This document shows, in pieces, positions 10,314 to 10,329 of a DNA stretch of 10,329 bases (position 1 is its first letter; each line of letters begins with the position of its first letter). The notes beneath the pieces are model-generated. The model saw only the letters and a list, made by a program, of their open reading frames with translations. It was not told where the DNA came from and searched no databases. The position numbers and the translations under genes were made by a program. This DNA comes from CAWEHT01 sp963808455 (GTDB lineage: Bacteria > Chloroflexota > Anaerolineae > CG2-30-64-16), in contig CAWEHT010000484.1 in NCBI GenBank assembly GCA_963808455.1, forward strand, positions 1 through 10,329, read 5' to 3'.

Positions 10314-10329
10314 TCGGTAGCGATCCGTT

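Overview
This is high-GC bacterial DNA with no phage, plasmid, IS, tRNA or rRNA signature. It carries one secreted-protease gene on the plus strand, three sensory or accessory genes in a row on the minus strand, and one small membrane-protein gene on the plus strand at the right end. The style (a large PAS/GAF hybrid kinase, a 4HB-type chemoreceptor, a GlcG/HbpS-family protein and a subtilase with a long beta-rich tail) would suit an environmental Chloroflexota-like bacterium. That placement is a low-confidence inference.

Layout. 1-2088 (+): 3' part of a subtilisin-like (S8) protease with a long C-terminal region; the 5' end lies outside the window. 2089-2371: convergent intergenic region filled by a tandem array with an exact 45-bp period and GC-rich palindromic cores. 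2372-3134 (-): GlcG/HbpS-family heme-binding-like protein. 3135-3524: spacer with no convincing gene. 3525-5651 (-): methyl-accepting chemotaxis protein. 5652-5950: leader region with a 42-bp direct repeat, a perfect 17-bp palindrome, and a terminator-like hairpin behind the upstream kinase gene. 5951-9529 (-): a hybrid histidine kinase of about 1190 residues, arranged as Cys-rich DUF1638-like domain, PAS, GAF, PAS, PAS, HisKA, HATPase, REC. 9530-9949: divergent regulatory region with three separate dyads. 9950-10263 (+): small membrane protein with a good ribosome binding site.

Every gene is interrupted by frameshifts. I count about 15 single-register shifts: eight in the protease, one in the HbpS-like gene, two in the chemoreceptor, three in the kinase and probably one in the membrane protein. 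When the registers are joined, each product reads as a continuous, conserved protein without in-frame stops. This fits uncorrected indels in the assembly better than simultaneous decay of five genes, but the sequence alone cannot prove it. I therefore give whole-gene coordinates and note where each shift lies.

How the genes may work together is inference. A cytoplasmic Cys-rich multi-sensor kinase, a transmembrane chemoreceptor and a heme-binding-like protein lie head to tail. In Streptomyces the HbpS protein modulates the SenS/SenR two-component system, so a heme- or redox-linked sensory cluster is a reasonable hypothesis.
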